Assembly (NCBI GenBank): GCA_013824385.1
Contig: PNNU01000021.1
Span: 1-16,860 of the forward strand
Direction: 5' to 3'
DNA length: 16,860 nucleotides
Source: Anaerolinea sp.
GTDB lineage: Bacteria; Chloroflexota; Anaerolineae; Anaerolineales; Anaerolineaceae
Part shown: positions 6,673-15,008 of the stretch, piece after piece
How positions within the stretch are numbered: the first letter of the stretch is position 1
How the letters are laid out: every line of letters begins with the position of its first letter
The notes under the pieces: generated by a model
Database searches by the model: none
The model's input: the letters and a program-made list of their open reading frames with translations, nothing else
What the model was told of the DNA's origin: nothing
Program-made: the position numbers and the translations under genes

Positions 6673-8520
6673 ATGCTGAATAGAATTAAAGAGCAGCATT
6701 ACAGCATTCCACTAATTGTCAGTTATATTATTATGCTGGTTTTGCTAACCATTGTGGCCATAACCGGTGTAACTGGTATGAAACGCATCGCTCAAAGCAA
6801 TGCTCTTGCTATGAATCGTCATCAACAGATGGCGGATATTCGCATTATGCAGCTATTGATCAAGACGATGGATAACAGTCTAACAAATTACATTTACAAT
6901 GGCGATCCGGTTGATGCCCAGGCGTTCAAAAATTCAATTGCTGCGTTACTCGGATATCGTTCATTAATCAGCGAGACGATCGAATCTGAAGACGATCGCC
7001 TCAATTTTAACATTATCAATCGTCAGACAGACCAATACATAAATCTTTTTTCAGAAAAAATAATTTCCGCCCGTGAAAACAATGATACGGAATCACTGAT
7101 AACGCTAAAAGCTGAATCCGATGAATTGATCTCTCAGATTGATCCTTTCATCCAAAACATGATTGCAAATTACGACAAAAAAGCCCAGGATGCTTATCAA
7201 ATTGCCGTAAACGCCAAAAACCAAACCTTGAGTATTGTTATCTTTCTCTCCATTGTAGTTGGTTTGATTGGATTGACCACAGGAATAACCCTGGCCAGAA
7301 TCATAGCCAATAATACCCAACAAATAATCCGCGCATCAGAACAACTCAAAATTTCTGAAACCGCGCTTAAAGAAAGTGAACGATTTTTAAATAGCATTAT
7401 TGAGAATATACCGAATATGGTATTTGTAAAAGAAGCGCCTGATTTACACTATATACGTTTTAATCGCACTGGTGAAGAAATAATTGGACTGGAACCTGGA
7501 AGTGTAAAAGGGAAAACAGATTTCGATATCTTTCCAAAAGAAATGGCTGATTTCTATAGAAAAAAAGACCTTGAAGTACTCAATTTAAAACAATTAGTCG
7601 ATATCCCTGAAGAACCAATTCAAAGCCTGGATTCTGAAATTAGAATTTATCATACAAAAAAAATCCCTATTCTCGATGAGGATGGGAATGCTAAATATCT
7701 TCTGGGAATTTCGGAGGATATTACTGAACGTAAACAAGTCGAAGATAAAATCCGGCATTTGAATACGGAACTCGAACATAGGGTAAAAAAGCGCACTGAG
7801 CAGCTCGAGTCAAGCAACAAAGAACTTGAAGCTTTTTCATATTCCATTTCACACGACCTGCGAGCCCCCTTAAGAGCTATCAATGGCTATGCCCAGATCA
7901 TCAAAGAGAATCATTTCAATAATCTCTCTCCCATCGCGGTAAATTATTTTGATTTAATCCGCAAAAATGCTATTGTGATGGGACAATTGGTAGATGATCT
8001 GCTTAATTTCTCACGCCTAGGCAGATTGGCTCTAACAAAAACGAAAGTTGATCCTGTTCCTATAATTAATGACATCATTGAGAGTATGCAATCAGAAATT
8101 AAACCTAGAAAGATAAATTTCAATATTTATAAGCTGCCAGCGTGTCGCGCTGATGCTGCCTACCTGAAACAAATATATGTAAATTTAATTTCAAACGCGG
8201 TCAAATTCTCCAAAGACAAAGAAGAATCTTTGATCGAAATTGGTTATCAACTTCCTTCCAAAACCAGCAAGGAAACTCACGGTCATAGTAAGAATGTCAT
8301 CTACTTCGTACGGGATAACGGTATTGGTTTTGATATGAGGTACTATGCTAAACTTTTTGGTGTTTTTCAACGATTGCATACCGCTGATACTTATGAAGGA
8401 ACAGGCGTTGGGTTAGCAATTGTAAGTCGCATTGTGGCTAAGCATGGCGGAAAAATCTGGGCAGAATCAATCCTTGGCGAAGGATCCACTTTTTATTTCA
8501 CTTTGGAAGGTGACTCATAA
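6673..8520 (+). CDS. Sensor histidine kinase (extracytoplasmic helical domain, PAS, HisKA, HATPase) paired with LsrB-like protein
   Basis: This 615-aa kinase has TM1 at about residues 14-35, an extracytoplasmic region at about 36-186 that looks all-helical (like 4HB_MCP sensor modules), and TM2 at about 187-209. A short linker leads to a PAS domain (about 236-350, ending EDITERKQ) and a coiled coil (about 350-385). HisKA follows with the phosphoacceptor H394 in SHDLRAPLRAINGY, as in phytochrome-type kinases, then HATPase_c with NLISNAVKFS, DNGIGF and GTGVGLAIV. The catalytic boxes look intact and there is no receiver or HPt domain. Its ATG lies nine bases after the LsrB-like stop with a poor Shine-Dalgarno sequence, implying translational coupling and a joint role in which the loaded binding protein docks on the helical domain. 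No response regulator is adjacent. A strong terminator follows. Confidence 0.93.
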   Translation: MLNRIKEQHYSIPLIVSYIIMLVLLTIVAITGVTGMKRIAQSNALAMNRHQQMADIRIMQLLIKTMDNSLTNYIYNGDPVDAQAFKNSIAALLGYRSLISETIESEDDRLNFNIINRQTDQYINLFSEKIISARENNDTESLITLKAESDELISQIDPFIQNMIANYDKKAQDAYQIAVNAKNQTLSIVIFLSIVVGLIGLTTGITLARIIANNTQQIIRASEQLKISETALKESERFLNSIIENIPNMVFVKEAPDLHYIRFNRTGEEIIGLEPGSVKGKTDFDIFPKEMADFYRKKDLEVLNLKQLVDIPEEPIQSLDSEIRIYHTKKIPILDEDGNAKYLLGISEDITERKQVEDKIRHLNTELEHRVKKRTEQLESSNKELEAFSYSISHDLRAPLRAINGYAQIIKENHFNNLSPIAVNYFDLIRKNAIVMGQLVDDLLNFSRLGRLALTKTKVDPVPIINDIIESMQSEIKPRKINFNIYKLPACRADAAYLKQIYVNLISNAVKFSKDKEESLIEIGYQLPSKTSKETHGHSKNVIYFVRDNGIGFDMRYYAKLFGVFQRLHTADTYEGTGVGLAIVSRIVAKHGGKIWAESILGEGSTFYFTLEGDS

Positions 8521-8584
8521 AACAATTCTACGCCAGATTAATAAACTTCAATTATTTTTCACTTCTCAAATCGCAATGTCATTT

Positions 8585-8622
8585 ACACACTCCTAATAAA
8601 AATTTTTGGAGTGTGTGTTTTT
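8585..8622 (+). terminator. Intrinsic terminator of the LsrB-like/kinase unit
   Basis: ACACACTCC (8585-8593) pairs perfectly with GGAGTGTGT (8608-8616); AAAAA/TTTTT inside the loop can extend the fold. Five T follow the G at 8617 (8618-8622). This is a strong Rho-independent terminator that closes the two-gene unit. Confidence 0.9.
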
Positions 8623-8634
8623 CTCCAATTAAGG

Positions 8635-8640
8635 TATGAT
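8635..8640 (+). promoter_or_regulatory. Possible -10 element of the pirin gene
   Basis: TATGAT stands 26 bases before the pirin ATG, just behind the preceding terminator. No good -35 is present at the right distance, as that position falls inside the terminator stem. Some promoter must lie here, but this exact element is uncertain. Confidence 0.3.
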
Positions 8641-8666
8641 TTATCTACAACACAAGGAGTGATCAA

Positions 8667-9521
8667 ATGACAACAAACAAAACGCTTCGAAAAGTAATCA
8701 GCGCCATCGAACCCATGTATGTTATGGAAGGCGCCGGTGTCAGACTGCGCCGCTCCATTGCCACCCGTCAATTGGATTATTTAGACCCCTTCTTACTATT
8801 TGACCATTTCGGCTCTCACGACCCCGCGGACTACATGCCTGGCTTCCCCATGCATCCCCATCGCGGAATTGAGACGGTTACCTACATGCAAGCCGGATCG
8901 GTGCGGCACGGCGATAGCCTGGGTAACTCAGGTGTCATTTCAGCAGGCGACGTGCAGTGGATGACCTCGGGCAGCGGTATCATGCACGAAGAGATGCCCC
9001 AGCAAGGAGCGGATGGCCATATGGAAGGATTTCAATTGTGGGTAAACCTGCCTGCAAAAATGAAAATGAGCGCCCCTCGTTATCAAGAGATTTTAGCTGG
9101 TACCATTCCAGAGGTGGAGCCTGCTCCTGGTATTCACGTAAAAGTGATTGCCGGCGAATATGGTGGTCAACACGGACCGGTCACTCAAATCGCTGCCGAC
9201 CCCACTTATTTGGATGTTGCCCTTGATCCTGAAGCCAGCTTCACAGCTCAGATAGCCTCCGACCACACTGCTTTTGCCTATCTATACTTCGGAGATGGCG
9301 ACTTCAGCGGCAATTATGTCACTGCCACAAGGCTACTAATCTTTGGTGATGGTGATTCCATCAAAGTCGCAGCCGGTAAAACAGGAGCTAAATTCCTCTT
9401 GATTTCTGGCAAGCCGCTGGGTGAACCCATCGCCCGTTATGGCCCATTTGTGATGACTACTCAAGAAGAGATCATGCTGGCAGTCAAAGAATTACGTGAT
9501 GGCACATTTATCAAACAATGA
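8667..9521 (+). CDS. Pirin-family cupin protein
   Basis: This 284-aa cytosolic protein has the bicupin pirin plan. The N-terminal cupin carries the metal site: H63 and H65 in HPHRGIET, then H107 and E109 in SGIMHEE, equivalent to H56, H58, H101 and E103 of human pirin, which bind iron. GAGVRLRRSI and LDPFLLFDHF near the N-terminus are also typical. The C-terminal half (about 170-284) is the second, metal-free cupin, ending in the usual QEEIMLAVKELRDGTF segment. Bacterial pirins include quercetinases (YhhW) and regulators of pyruvate metabolism; which of these applies cannot be told from the sequence. AAGGAG (8654-8659) precedes the ATG at the right distance. It stands alone between a terminator and a convergent transporter gene. 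Confidence 0.95.
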   Translation: MTTNKTLRKVISAIEPMYVMEGAGVRLRRSIATRQLDYLDPFLLFDHFGSHDPADYMPGFPMHPHRGIETVTYMQAGSVRHGDSLGNSGVISAGDVQWMTSGSGIMHEEMPQQGADGHMEGFQLWVNLPAKMKMSAPRYQEILAGTIPEVEPAPGIHVKVIAGEYGGQHGPVTQIAADPTYLDVALDPEASFTAQIASDHTAFAYLYFGDGDFSGNYVTATRLLIFGDGDSIKVAAGKTGAKFLLISGKPLGEPIARYGPFVMTTQEEIMLAVKELRDGTFIKQ

Positions 9522-9550
9522 AAAAGAAATAGTCCCTGATTCGTTTCCAT

Positions 9551-9591
9551 AAAAAAAATAATCCATATTCTGTTTTTTTTAGAATTCGGAT
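9551..9591 (-). terminator. Minus-strand terminator of the first MFS gene
   Basis: On the minus strand, ATCCGAATTCT (plus 9581-9591) pairs with AGAATATGGAT (plus 9561-9571) at 9 of 11 positions around an A-rich loop. A run of eight T (plus-strand A at 9552-9559) follows. The plus strand lacks a T-run after the hairpin, so it serves the transporter and not the pirin gene. Confidence 0.65.
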
Positions 9592-9634
9592 ATTTACCTT
9601 AAAATAGTTCGGAACGACTTTGATAACAAAAAAA

Positions 9635-10858
9635 TCAAGCTAGCACATTCTTCATTATTTCAGGTTCAGTAGATTTTCTTTTTCCTTTTAAGAATAAAAC
9701 CAATACCATAGCAATCAGCGCTGAACCCGCCCAAAAGAAAAAAGGTGCCCCATTTCCTAATCCGGCCAAACTGTTCCCCATTGCGGGTTCGAAACTCATG
9801 CCAAGGCCGCCAATTCCATTAATTATCCCCATTGCAGTGCCTGCATACACATGTCCAACGCCATCAGTCTCAATTATCGAAGTAAACAACATGGCCATAA
9901 ATCCGTCTCGCATAAAACCTGCCAGTACAACGGCTGCCCAAATCCAATTCCCTTTTACGATACCCAGGAGCCCAAAACCCAGGATGGCCATAATGGCGGC
10001 AACGATCATAATTTTTTTTCGAGAACCCAAACGATCAGACCATATCGCGATGGGAAGTACGAATGCCATGCTGACCAGGTTTAATACTGATAGTGCTCCG
10101 TCAGCCTTAAACCCATGCCATCCAATCTCACGCAAGTAAAGTGGTAAATATCCCATTACACCCTGAATAGCCCCTGAAATGCAAAACATGACAAAACCGA
10201 TCATCCAAACATTTTTTAATCGGATGACGTGACCAATACTTTTTGTAATGGAGACAGATTTTCCAGACGCTGACTTTGGCATCGGAGCCGACCTGGTAAA
10301 AAACCATGGAATGCAAAGAAAAACGCCGATCACGCCATAGAAAATAAAAACGTTTCGCCAGCCATTAAGCCAGGGAGACAGGACAGAAGCACTTAGGATC
10401 GATCCCAAGAAGAAACCAAGAGCCATAGCCATCGTTATGAATCCATTGGCTACCCCCAATTGAGAATCCGGAAACCATTGTCCGATTATTTTGATCCCAT
10501 TAATAAATATAAATGGTAATAACGCTCCGAAAAAAGCTACAACAATCAACAACCAACCATAATTTGGTACAATGCCTCGAAGAGAGCCCAAAATCCCAAT
10601 AATAATAGTACTGAAAATTATCATTTTCTTGGGGCCGAATTTATCCCCCAATGATCCACCCAGAAGGCTGGTAAAAACTGAAGCCAGCGAACCAATGCCC
10701 CAAACAATTCCGACTTGAACAACATTCAAATTCAATTCATGTGAGATTTCGTTTGAAAGCACTGACATGGCCATGGATGGCATTGCAATAACTACAATAT
10801 CAGTTATTAAAATAAGTGCTAATAAATACCACTTGTACTTACTTTTCTGTGCTTTCAT
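9635..10858 (-). CDS. MFS transporter, paralog of the next gene
   Basis: This 407-aa inner-membrane carrier has twelve predicted helices in two halves of six and a cytoplasmic loop near residues 195-210. The MFS motif A is seen as GGSLGDKFGPKK between helices 2 and 3, with a second-half counterpart, WSDRLGSRKK. The N-terminal signature AMPSMAMSVLSNEISHELNL and the helix-4/5 segment SPWLNGWRNVFIFYGVIGV suit the anion:cation symporter and related organic-acid families, but the substrate cannot be read. The start ATG has only a weak GAAAG ahead of it. It is closely related to the protein at 11116-12309: 43 of the first 58 residues are identical without gaps. A minus-strand hairpin with a T-run lies downstream. 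The carrier may export or import a small organic anion; this is inference. Confidence 0.9.
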   Translation of the reverse strand: MKAQKSKYKWYLLALILITDIVVIAMPSMAMSVLSNEISHELNLNVVQVGIVWGIGSLASVFTSLLGGSLGDKFGPKKMIIFSTIIIGILGSLRGIVPNYGWLLIVVAFFGALLPFIFINGIKIIGQWFPDSQLGVANGFITMAMALGFFLGSILSASVLSPWLNGWRNVFIFYGVIGVFLCIPWFFTRSAPMPKSASGKSVSITKSIGHVIRLKNVWMIGFVMFCISGAIQGVMGYLPLYLREIGWHGFKADGALSVLNLVSMAFVLPIAIWSDRLGSRKKIMIVAAIMAILGFGLLGIVKGNWIWAAVVLAGFMRDGFMAMLFTSIIETDGVGHVYAGTAMGIINGIGGLGMSFEPAMGNSLAGLGNGAPFFFWAGSALIAMVLVLFLKGKRKSTEPEIMKNVLA

Positions 10859-10901
10859 TGTTATCTTTCACAAAACAACTAATAATCCGATTATATTTGC
10901 A

Positions 10902-10914
10902 CAATAATATCATT
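10902..10914 (-). promoter_or_regulatory. 13-bp element shared by the two MFS genes (copy 1)
   Basis: The minus strand reads AATGATATTATTG. The identical 13 bases occur at 12353-12365, and both copies begin 44 bases upstream of their gene's start codon. A TATTAT -10-like hexamer lies inside (plus 10904-10909), but no convincing -35 precedes it, so it may be a promoter core, an operator, or both. Confidence 0.5.
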
Positions 10915-11115
10915 ATTCTACTTATACGGAATTAAACAGCTCTTGGTTAATAAATAACATCAATCCTTGCAGCAGGATTCAATTAAGATCTAAAATCATT
11001 ATCTTATTAAAAATGGTCTGAACCCCTTTTATGAATTCGGAACTGGATAATAAAATAAATCTGGAGAACCTCTTCACAATAATGATCAGGGTGTGTAACT
11101 TTCCAATGATACGGA

Positions 11116-12309
11116 TTAAGAAGCCTGGCTTTTACCTTTCAATAAGAATACCAACCCCATTGCTGCCATCGCTGAGAATGTCCATAAAACAAAAGGCGCC
11201 CCTGCCCAATAAAAAGCCAGACTGTTGCCCAAAGCAGGTTCAACCGCCATCCCAATGCCGCTGAGTCCATTGATAAAACCGGAGGCCGTACCAGCATATA
11301 CCGGCCCCACACCCCTGGATTCCATTACTGACGTGTAAACCATAGCCATGAAACCATCGCGCATAAACCCTGCCAGAAGGACCGAAACATACACCAGGTT
11401 GCCTTTTGCAAAACTCATCATACCGATACCAATTATGATCATGATTGAGGCGATCATCATGACTTTTTTTCGTGAACCCAACCGATCAGACCACAGTGCA
11501 ATAGGCAAAACAAAAACCATACTAATTAAATGAAAAGCTGAAAGGGCTCCATCGGCCTTCACTCCTTCCCATCCAATTCCACGAAGATATAAGGGTAAAT
11601 ACCCTAATATTCCTTGAATGGCGCCTGCCATAAAAAACAAAACCAGACCAATAACCCATACATTTTTTAATCGGATAACATGACCGATCGATTTCGACAT
11701 GGTTATCTGTTGTGCTTGCCCTGATGCCGGCGTTGAGGCTGAGCGTGTAAAAAGCCAGAGAATGCTGAGTGAAGCACCACACACACCATACAACATTAAT
11801 ACATTGCGCCAACCGCCCAACCAGGGTGATAGCACCGATGCACTTAAAATAGACCCGAGGAAAAATCCCAATGCCATGCCCATTGATAAAAACCCATTTG
11901 CCAGCCCTAATTGGTGAGATGGGAACCACTGACCAACCATTTTGATACCATTGAGCACAACGAAAGGGGTTAACGCCCCCAGCAGCACCACCACCACCAA
12001 TAATGATCCGTAATCAGGCACCAATCCACGCGACGCGCCTAATAAACCCACGACCAAGCTGCTGATGACCATCATTTTCTTGGGACCGAATTTGTCTCCG
12101 GCTGCCCCACCCAGCAGACTGGTGATAATGGCTGGTAAAGAACCTATACCCCACACGACACCAACCTGAACCACACTTAGGTGTAGATCATGTGAGATTT
12201 CTTTTGAAAGAACTGACATTGCCATGGTGGGCATGGCTGAACAGAAGATATTGGTTAATAAGATCAGACCCAATAAGTACCAACGATATTTACTTTTCTG
12301 TATATCCAT
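11116..12309 (-). CDS. MFS transporter, tandem paralog
   Basis: This 397-aa carrier has twelve predicted helices. Motif A is GGAAGDKFGPKK, and its second-half counterpart is again WSDRLGSRKK. It shares long identical stretches with the protein at 9635-10858: QKSKY, MAMSVLS, VWGIGSL, SILSASVLSPWL, KSIGHVIRLKNVW, YLPLYLR and AGFMRDGFMAM. The two therefore arose by tandem duplication. The differing central loop (STPASGQAQQ here, PMPKSASGKS there) and several helix residues may mark divergence in substrate or in regulation. The gene lies about 250 bases before its paralog on the same strand, too far for tight coupling, and each has its own upstream element. No good terminator is seen after its stop. 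The substrate is unknown. Confidence 0.9.
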   Translation of the reverse strand: MDIQKSKYRWYLLGLILLTNIFCSAMPTMAMSVLSKEISHDLHLSVVQVGVVWGIGSLPAIITSLLGGAAGDKFGPKKMMVISSLVVGLLGASRGLVPDYGSLLVVVVLLGALTPFVVLNGIKMVGQWFPSHQLGLANGFLSMGMALGFFLGSILSASVLSPWLGGWRNVLMLYGVCGASLSILWLFTRSASTPASGQAQQITMSKSIGHVIRLKNVWVIGLVLFFMAGAIQGILGYLPLYLRGIGWEGVKADGALSAFHLISMVFVLPIALWSDRLGSRKKVMMIASIMIIIGIGMMSFAKGNLVYVSVLLAGFMRDGFMAMVYTSVMESRGVGPVYAGTASGFINGLSGIGMAVEPALGNSLAFYWAGAPFVLWTFSAMAAMGLVFLLKGKSQAS

Positions 12310-12352
12310 TTATACTTTCTACTTCTAATGCGGAAATCAAAAATAATTTCGT

Positions 12353-12365
12353 CAATAATATCATT
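12353..12365 (-). promoter_or_regulatory. 13-bp element shared by the two MFS genes (copy 2)
   Basis: The minus strand reads AATGATATTATTG, identical to copy 1 and at the same 44-base distance from the start codon. Here the block sits within an inverted repeat, TCAAT-N6-ATTGA (12352-12366 region). TATTAT (plus 12355-12360) could be the -10. Confidence 0.5.
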
Positions 12366-12411
12366 GATAAAACAATTGGCATAAGGCATACTCATCAAAT
12401 TGAACATTGTT

Positions 12412-12512
12412 TTGGTTATTGACCAATTATTAGTCACTTTGTTTCAAGCAGCGAATCCAAGTAATTTACATTGAAATAGGCTGTCTGAAAATCAGGCGGC
12501 CTGTATGAAAAT
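12412..12512. other. Intergenic segment with short inverted and direct repeats
   Basis: The 254-bp gap between the HD-GYP gene and the second MFS gene holds the perfect inverted repeat TTGGT-TATTG-ACCAA (12412-12426). It also has CTGTnTGAAAAT in direct orientation at 12481-12492 and 12501-12512, a 20-bp spacing. The first direct copy lies within a possible 10-bp hairpin (12479-12501, two G-T pairs) with no T-run. Roles are unknown; an operator for the transporter genes or a processed 3' end are possible. Confidence 0.3.
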
Positions 12513-12563
12513 ATAGTAACTTATTTTTATTTCCTGGAACTACAATTTAACCAAGGTAGCGTT

Positions 12564-14624
12564 TCATTTCGAGCTTAATTCGTTCTGAAGTTTTAGAAAA
12601 ACCGGAACCAGATCTGGATCAAAATGGTTTCCGCTGCTTTGAATAATGTGCTGATAGATTTTCGAAGGAGACCAGGCAGCCCGATAAGGACGGTCGCTTG
12701 CGAGTGCATCCCATACATCAATTATTGCAAACAGTCTTGCTGCAATCGGAATATCATTTCCACTTAGCCCGCGTGGATAGCCTGTTCCATCCCATTTTTC
12801 ATGATGACAATAGGGTATATCAATCACCCCTTGCAGGTATTTTATCCCTTTAAGCAGTTGCACAGCAGTGTTGGGATGCTCTTTCATGATCACCCATTCT
12901 TCATCGGTCAAAGAGCCTGGTTTTAACAAGATATTATCGGGAACCCCGATTTTGCCAATATCATGCAAAAGAGCTCCTCTTCGAATATTGATAACGTCAG
13001 CCTGGTTTATACCAAGTCTCTGTGCAAAAAACACAGCCAACTCTGTCACACGAAGGGTATGTCCTTCAGTTTCTTTGTCTCTGAGATCAAGTGCTTTCGA
13101 CCAACCCTCGATAGTCGAATCATAAGCCATCTGTAATTCGAGATTTGAGTTGATCAAGCTGTCAAAGGCTTCTGTGTTTTCGATTGCAATTGCTGCCTGG
13201 CCACCCAATGTTTCAAGAAAATCCAGCCAATCCTGGTCTGGTTTTTTATCCGTCTTGATAAAGACTTCCAAAACCCCTCTTACTACTCCTTTGGAAATGA
13301 TGGGGACGCCCCAATAAGTCACAAATCTTTCTTTGGCCCATTCTTTCGGCACATCACCAACAGTCAAATCAATTCTCATTACCCTCTGTTCTTTTATAAC
13401 GTTTGCCGTAATTGGGTTTGAATAAACTGCTTCATCCGGTAATATGCTCATAAAACCTGATTTTGCGACAATTTTCAACTCATTTGAGTACCGTTCATTT
13501 AAAACGATATCCGCTGCATTAGCATTTAATTGCGCCATCACGTTGGAAATTACTATGCCGAGTGTTAATGATAGATCTGAACTGCTGTTGATCGACATAT
13601 CGATTTGATGTAAAGAAGATAAGCGGTTTAATTGCACTTGAATTTGTTTTTGATTGATCCGATTTGAAATCGAAATAGCCATGTTATGAGTTAAAGAAAA
13701 CAGAATTTGTTCATCTTCCTTATTAAAAGCTCCTGTCTCTGAGCTGAATAATCCCAATACTCCGAAAAATTGTTCATCATATTGAACTGGCATATAGAGG
13801 ATCGATTTAATCCCATCCAGGTTTTCTTCCCAATCAGGATCCTCCTGAACAGATTCTTTATAAATAGCCTGCTTTGTTTTAATACAACGACTGATTAACC
13901 CAAAGCTGCCTCCATGGTGTTTCTCCATGACAATTTTAAATTTGTTTAATGTCGGTTCATCAAACCCTGCCGAATCGAAACTGGTGACATCAGAATCTTC
14001 AATTCTAAAATAAGCAGCTTTTTCATAACCTGCCTTTTCAGTCAACGAATTTAAAACATGATGAACCGATTCTTCATAAGATTTATGCAGGTTATAAATA
14101 GTATTTGAGAAATACAAAGCGAAAAGACGTGAATTTGTCTTTTTTAATTGAAGCATCTTACGTTCAAGTTTTCGAACCAAAACCTCATTGTATTCTCTTA
14201 AGAATTGACCTTCTTCATTTTGTTCAGAAGATTTAATTGGATATACCTTACGTTCTTGAGATTCCAACATCTCTTTTATCATCTGAAGAATATCATCGGG
14301 TTCCATGGGTTTTACATAAAAGCGATCCGCGCCAAGGCTTAATGCAAATTCTTTATCCTTTTCTTCGGTATAAGTCGCCGTATAAAAAACGAATGGTATG
14401 TCTTTGAGATCCGTGTCTGATCTCCAATTCTTGCAAAGCGTAAAACCATCCATTTTTGGCATTAAAATATCGCTAATAATCAGGTCAGGCAGGGTCGTTT
14501 TTGCTGCTTCCAAGGCATCAATCCCGTTAGCAGCCGGAATCACTTCATACCCATTGGATCCCAGAAGCACCTCCAGAAGGTATAAGTTTTGAGGATTATC
14601 ATCGACAATCAATAATTTTTGCAT
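12564..14624 (-). CDS. Response regulator with two GAF domains and an HD-GYP phosphodiesterase domain
   Basis: This 686-aa cytosolic protein is predicted to hydrolyse cyclic di-GMP under control of phosphorylation and of GAF-bound ligands. The receiver (1-120) has D8/D9, phosphoacceptor D52 and K105. A coiled-coil stretch (about 140-165) leads to GAF1 (about 175-325) and GAF2 (about 340-490). The HD-GYP domain covers about 505-680 and has the metal-site motif LLHDIGK (H554, D555, K558), the pair HH at 607-608 and a true GYP triad in WDGTGYP (615-617), followed by DVWDALASDRPYR. All features of an active enzyme are visible. GAGG precedes the ATG. It is the third gene of an operon and lies 21 bases after the small receiver gene, so the upstream kinase probably phosphorylates it. 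No PilZ or GGDEF protein is in the window. Confidence 0.95.
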   Translation of the reverse strand: MQKLLIVDDNPQNLYLLEVLLGSNGYEVIPAANGIDALEAAKTTLPDLIISDILMPKMDGFTLCKNWRSDTDLKDIPFVFYTATYTEEKDKEFALSLGADRFYVKPMEPDDILQMIKEMLESQERKVYPIKSSEQNEEGQFLREYNEVLVRKLERKMLQLKKTNSRLFALYFSNTIYNLHKSYEESVHHVLNSLTEKAGYEKAAYFRIEDSDVTSFDSAGFDEPTLNKFKIVMEKHHGGSFGLISRCIKTKQAIYKESVQEDPDWEENLDGIKSILYMPVQYDEQFFGVLGLFSSETGAFNKEDEQILFSLTHNMAISISNRINQKQIQVQLNRLSSLHQIDMSINSSSDLSLTLGIVISNVMAQLNANAADIVLNERYSNELKIVAKSGFMSILPDEAVYSNPITANVIKEQRVMRIDLTVGDVPKEWAKERFVTYWGVPIISKGVVRGVLEVFIKTDKKPDQDWLDFLETLGGQAAIAIENTEAFDSLINSNLELQMAYDSTIEGWSKALDLRDKETEGHTLRVTELAVFFAQRLGINQADVINIRRGALLHDIGKIGVPDNILLKPGSLTDEEWVIMKEHPNTAVQLLKGIKYLQGVIDIPYCHHEKWDGTGYPRGLSGNDIPIAARLFAIIDVWDALASDRPYRAAWSPSKIYQHIIQSSGNHFDPDLVPVFLKLQNELSSK

Positions 14625-14645
14625 TGTTTTTTCCTCATCGTTGTT

Positions 14646-15008
14646 TCATAAAAACAACTGTACTTCTTTCATAAAAGTGTCAGGATTAATGGGTTTTTCA
14701 ATATACCCGGTGCAACCAGATTCAAGTGCTTTTTCACGATCACCGCTCATGGCATATGAAGTCACAGCAATCACAGGAATGTCTTTAAGTTTATCGACTT
14801 CTCTAAGCATGGTGGCAATAGCATAACCGTCAAGTTCAGGCAATTGAATATCAAGCAGGATCAGATCAATTGGGTTTTCCAGTGCCAGTTTTAACCCCTC
14901 CTTTCCTGTTTGTGCCTGCAGCACCCGGTAATCATGCTTTTCTAGAATAAATGTTACCAGGTACATGTTTTGTTCGTTATCTTCAATTACGAGAATGTTT
15001 TTACTCAT
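14646..15008 (-). CDS. Single-domain response regulator (CheY/DivK-like)
   Basis: This 120-aa stand-alone receiver has the acidic pair E9/D10, phosphoacceptor D53 in LILLDIQLPELDG, the switch Thr in AVTSYAM and K105 in GYIEKPIN. The pattern IEDNEQN and MxGDREKALESGCTGYIEKPI is that of DivK-like receivers that often accompany hybrid or BvgS-like kinases. I choose the ATG at 15006-15008 over the GTG at 15012-15014. GGAG (plus 15014-15017) stands five bases before the ATG and would overlap the GTG. The ATG overlaps the kinase's stop codon region as ATGAGTAA, showing tight translational coupling. With no output domain, it probably acts by protein contact or as a phosphate shuttle or sink between the kinase and the HD-GYP regulator. 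Confidence 0.93.
   Translation of the reverse strand: MSKNILVIEDNEQNMYLVTFILEKHDYRVLQAQTGKEGLKLALENPIDLILLDIQLPELDGYAIATMLREVDKLKDIPVIAVTSYAMSGDREKALESGCTGYIEKPINPDTFMKEVQLFL

Noticed and set aside
9798..10139. Plus-strand open frame antisense to the first MFS gene
   Set aside because: It is a Pro/Ile-rich shadow of transmembrane codons on the opposite strand, with no ribosome binding site.
12192..12422. Open frame crossing the start of the second MFS gene into the intergenic region
   Set aside because: It is mostly antisense to the MFS N-terminus, has no ribosome binding site and shows no protein-like composition.
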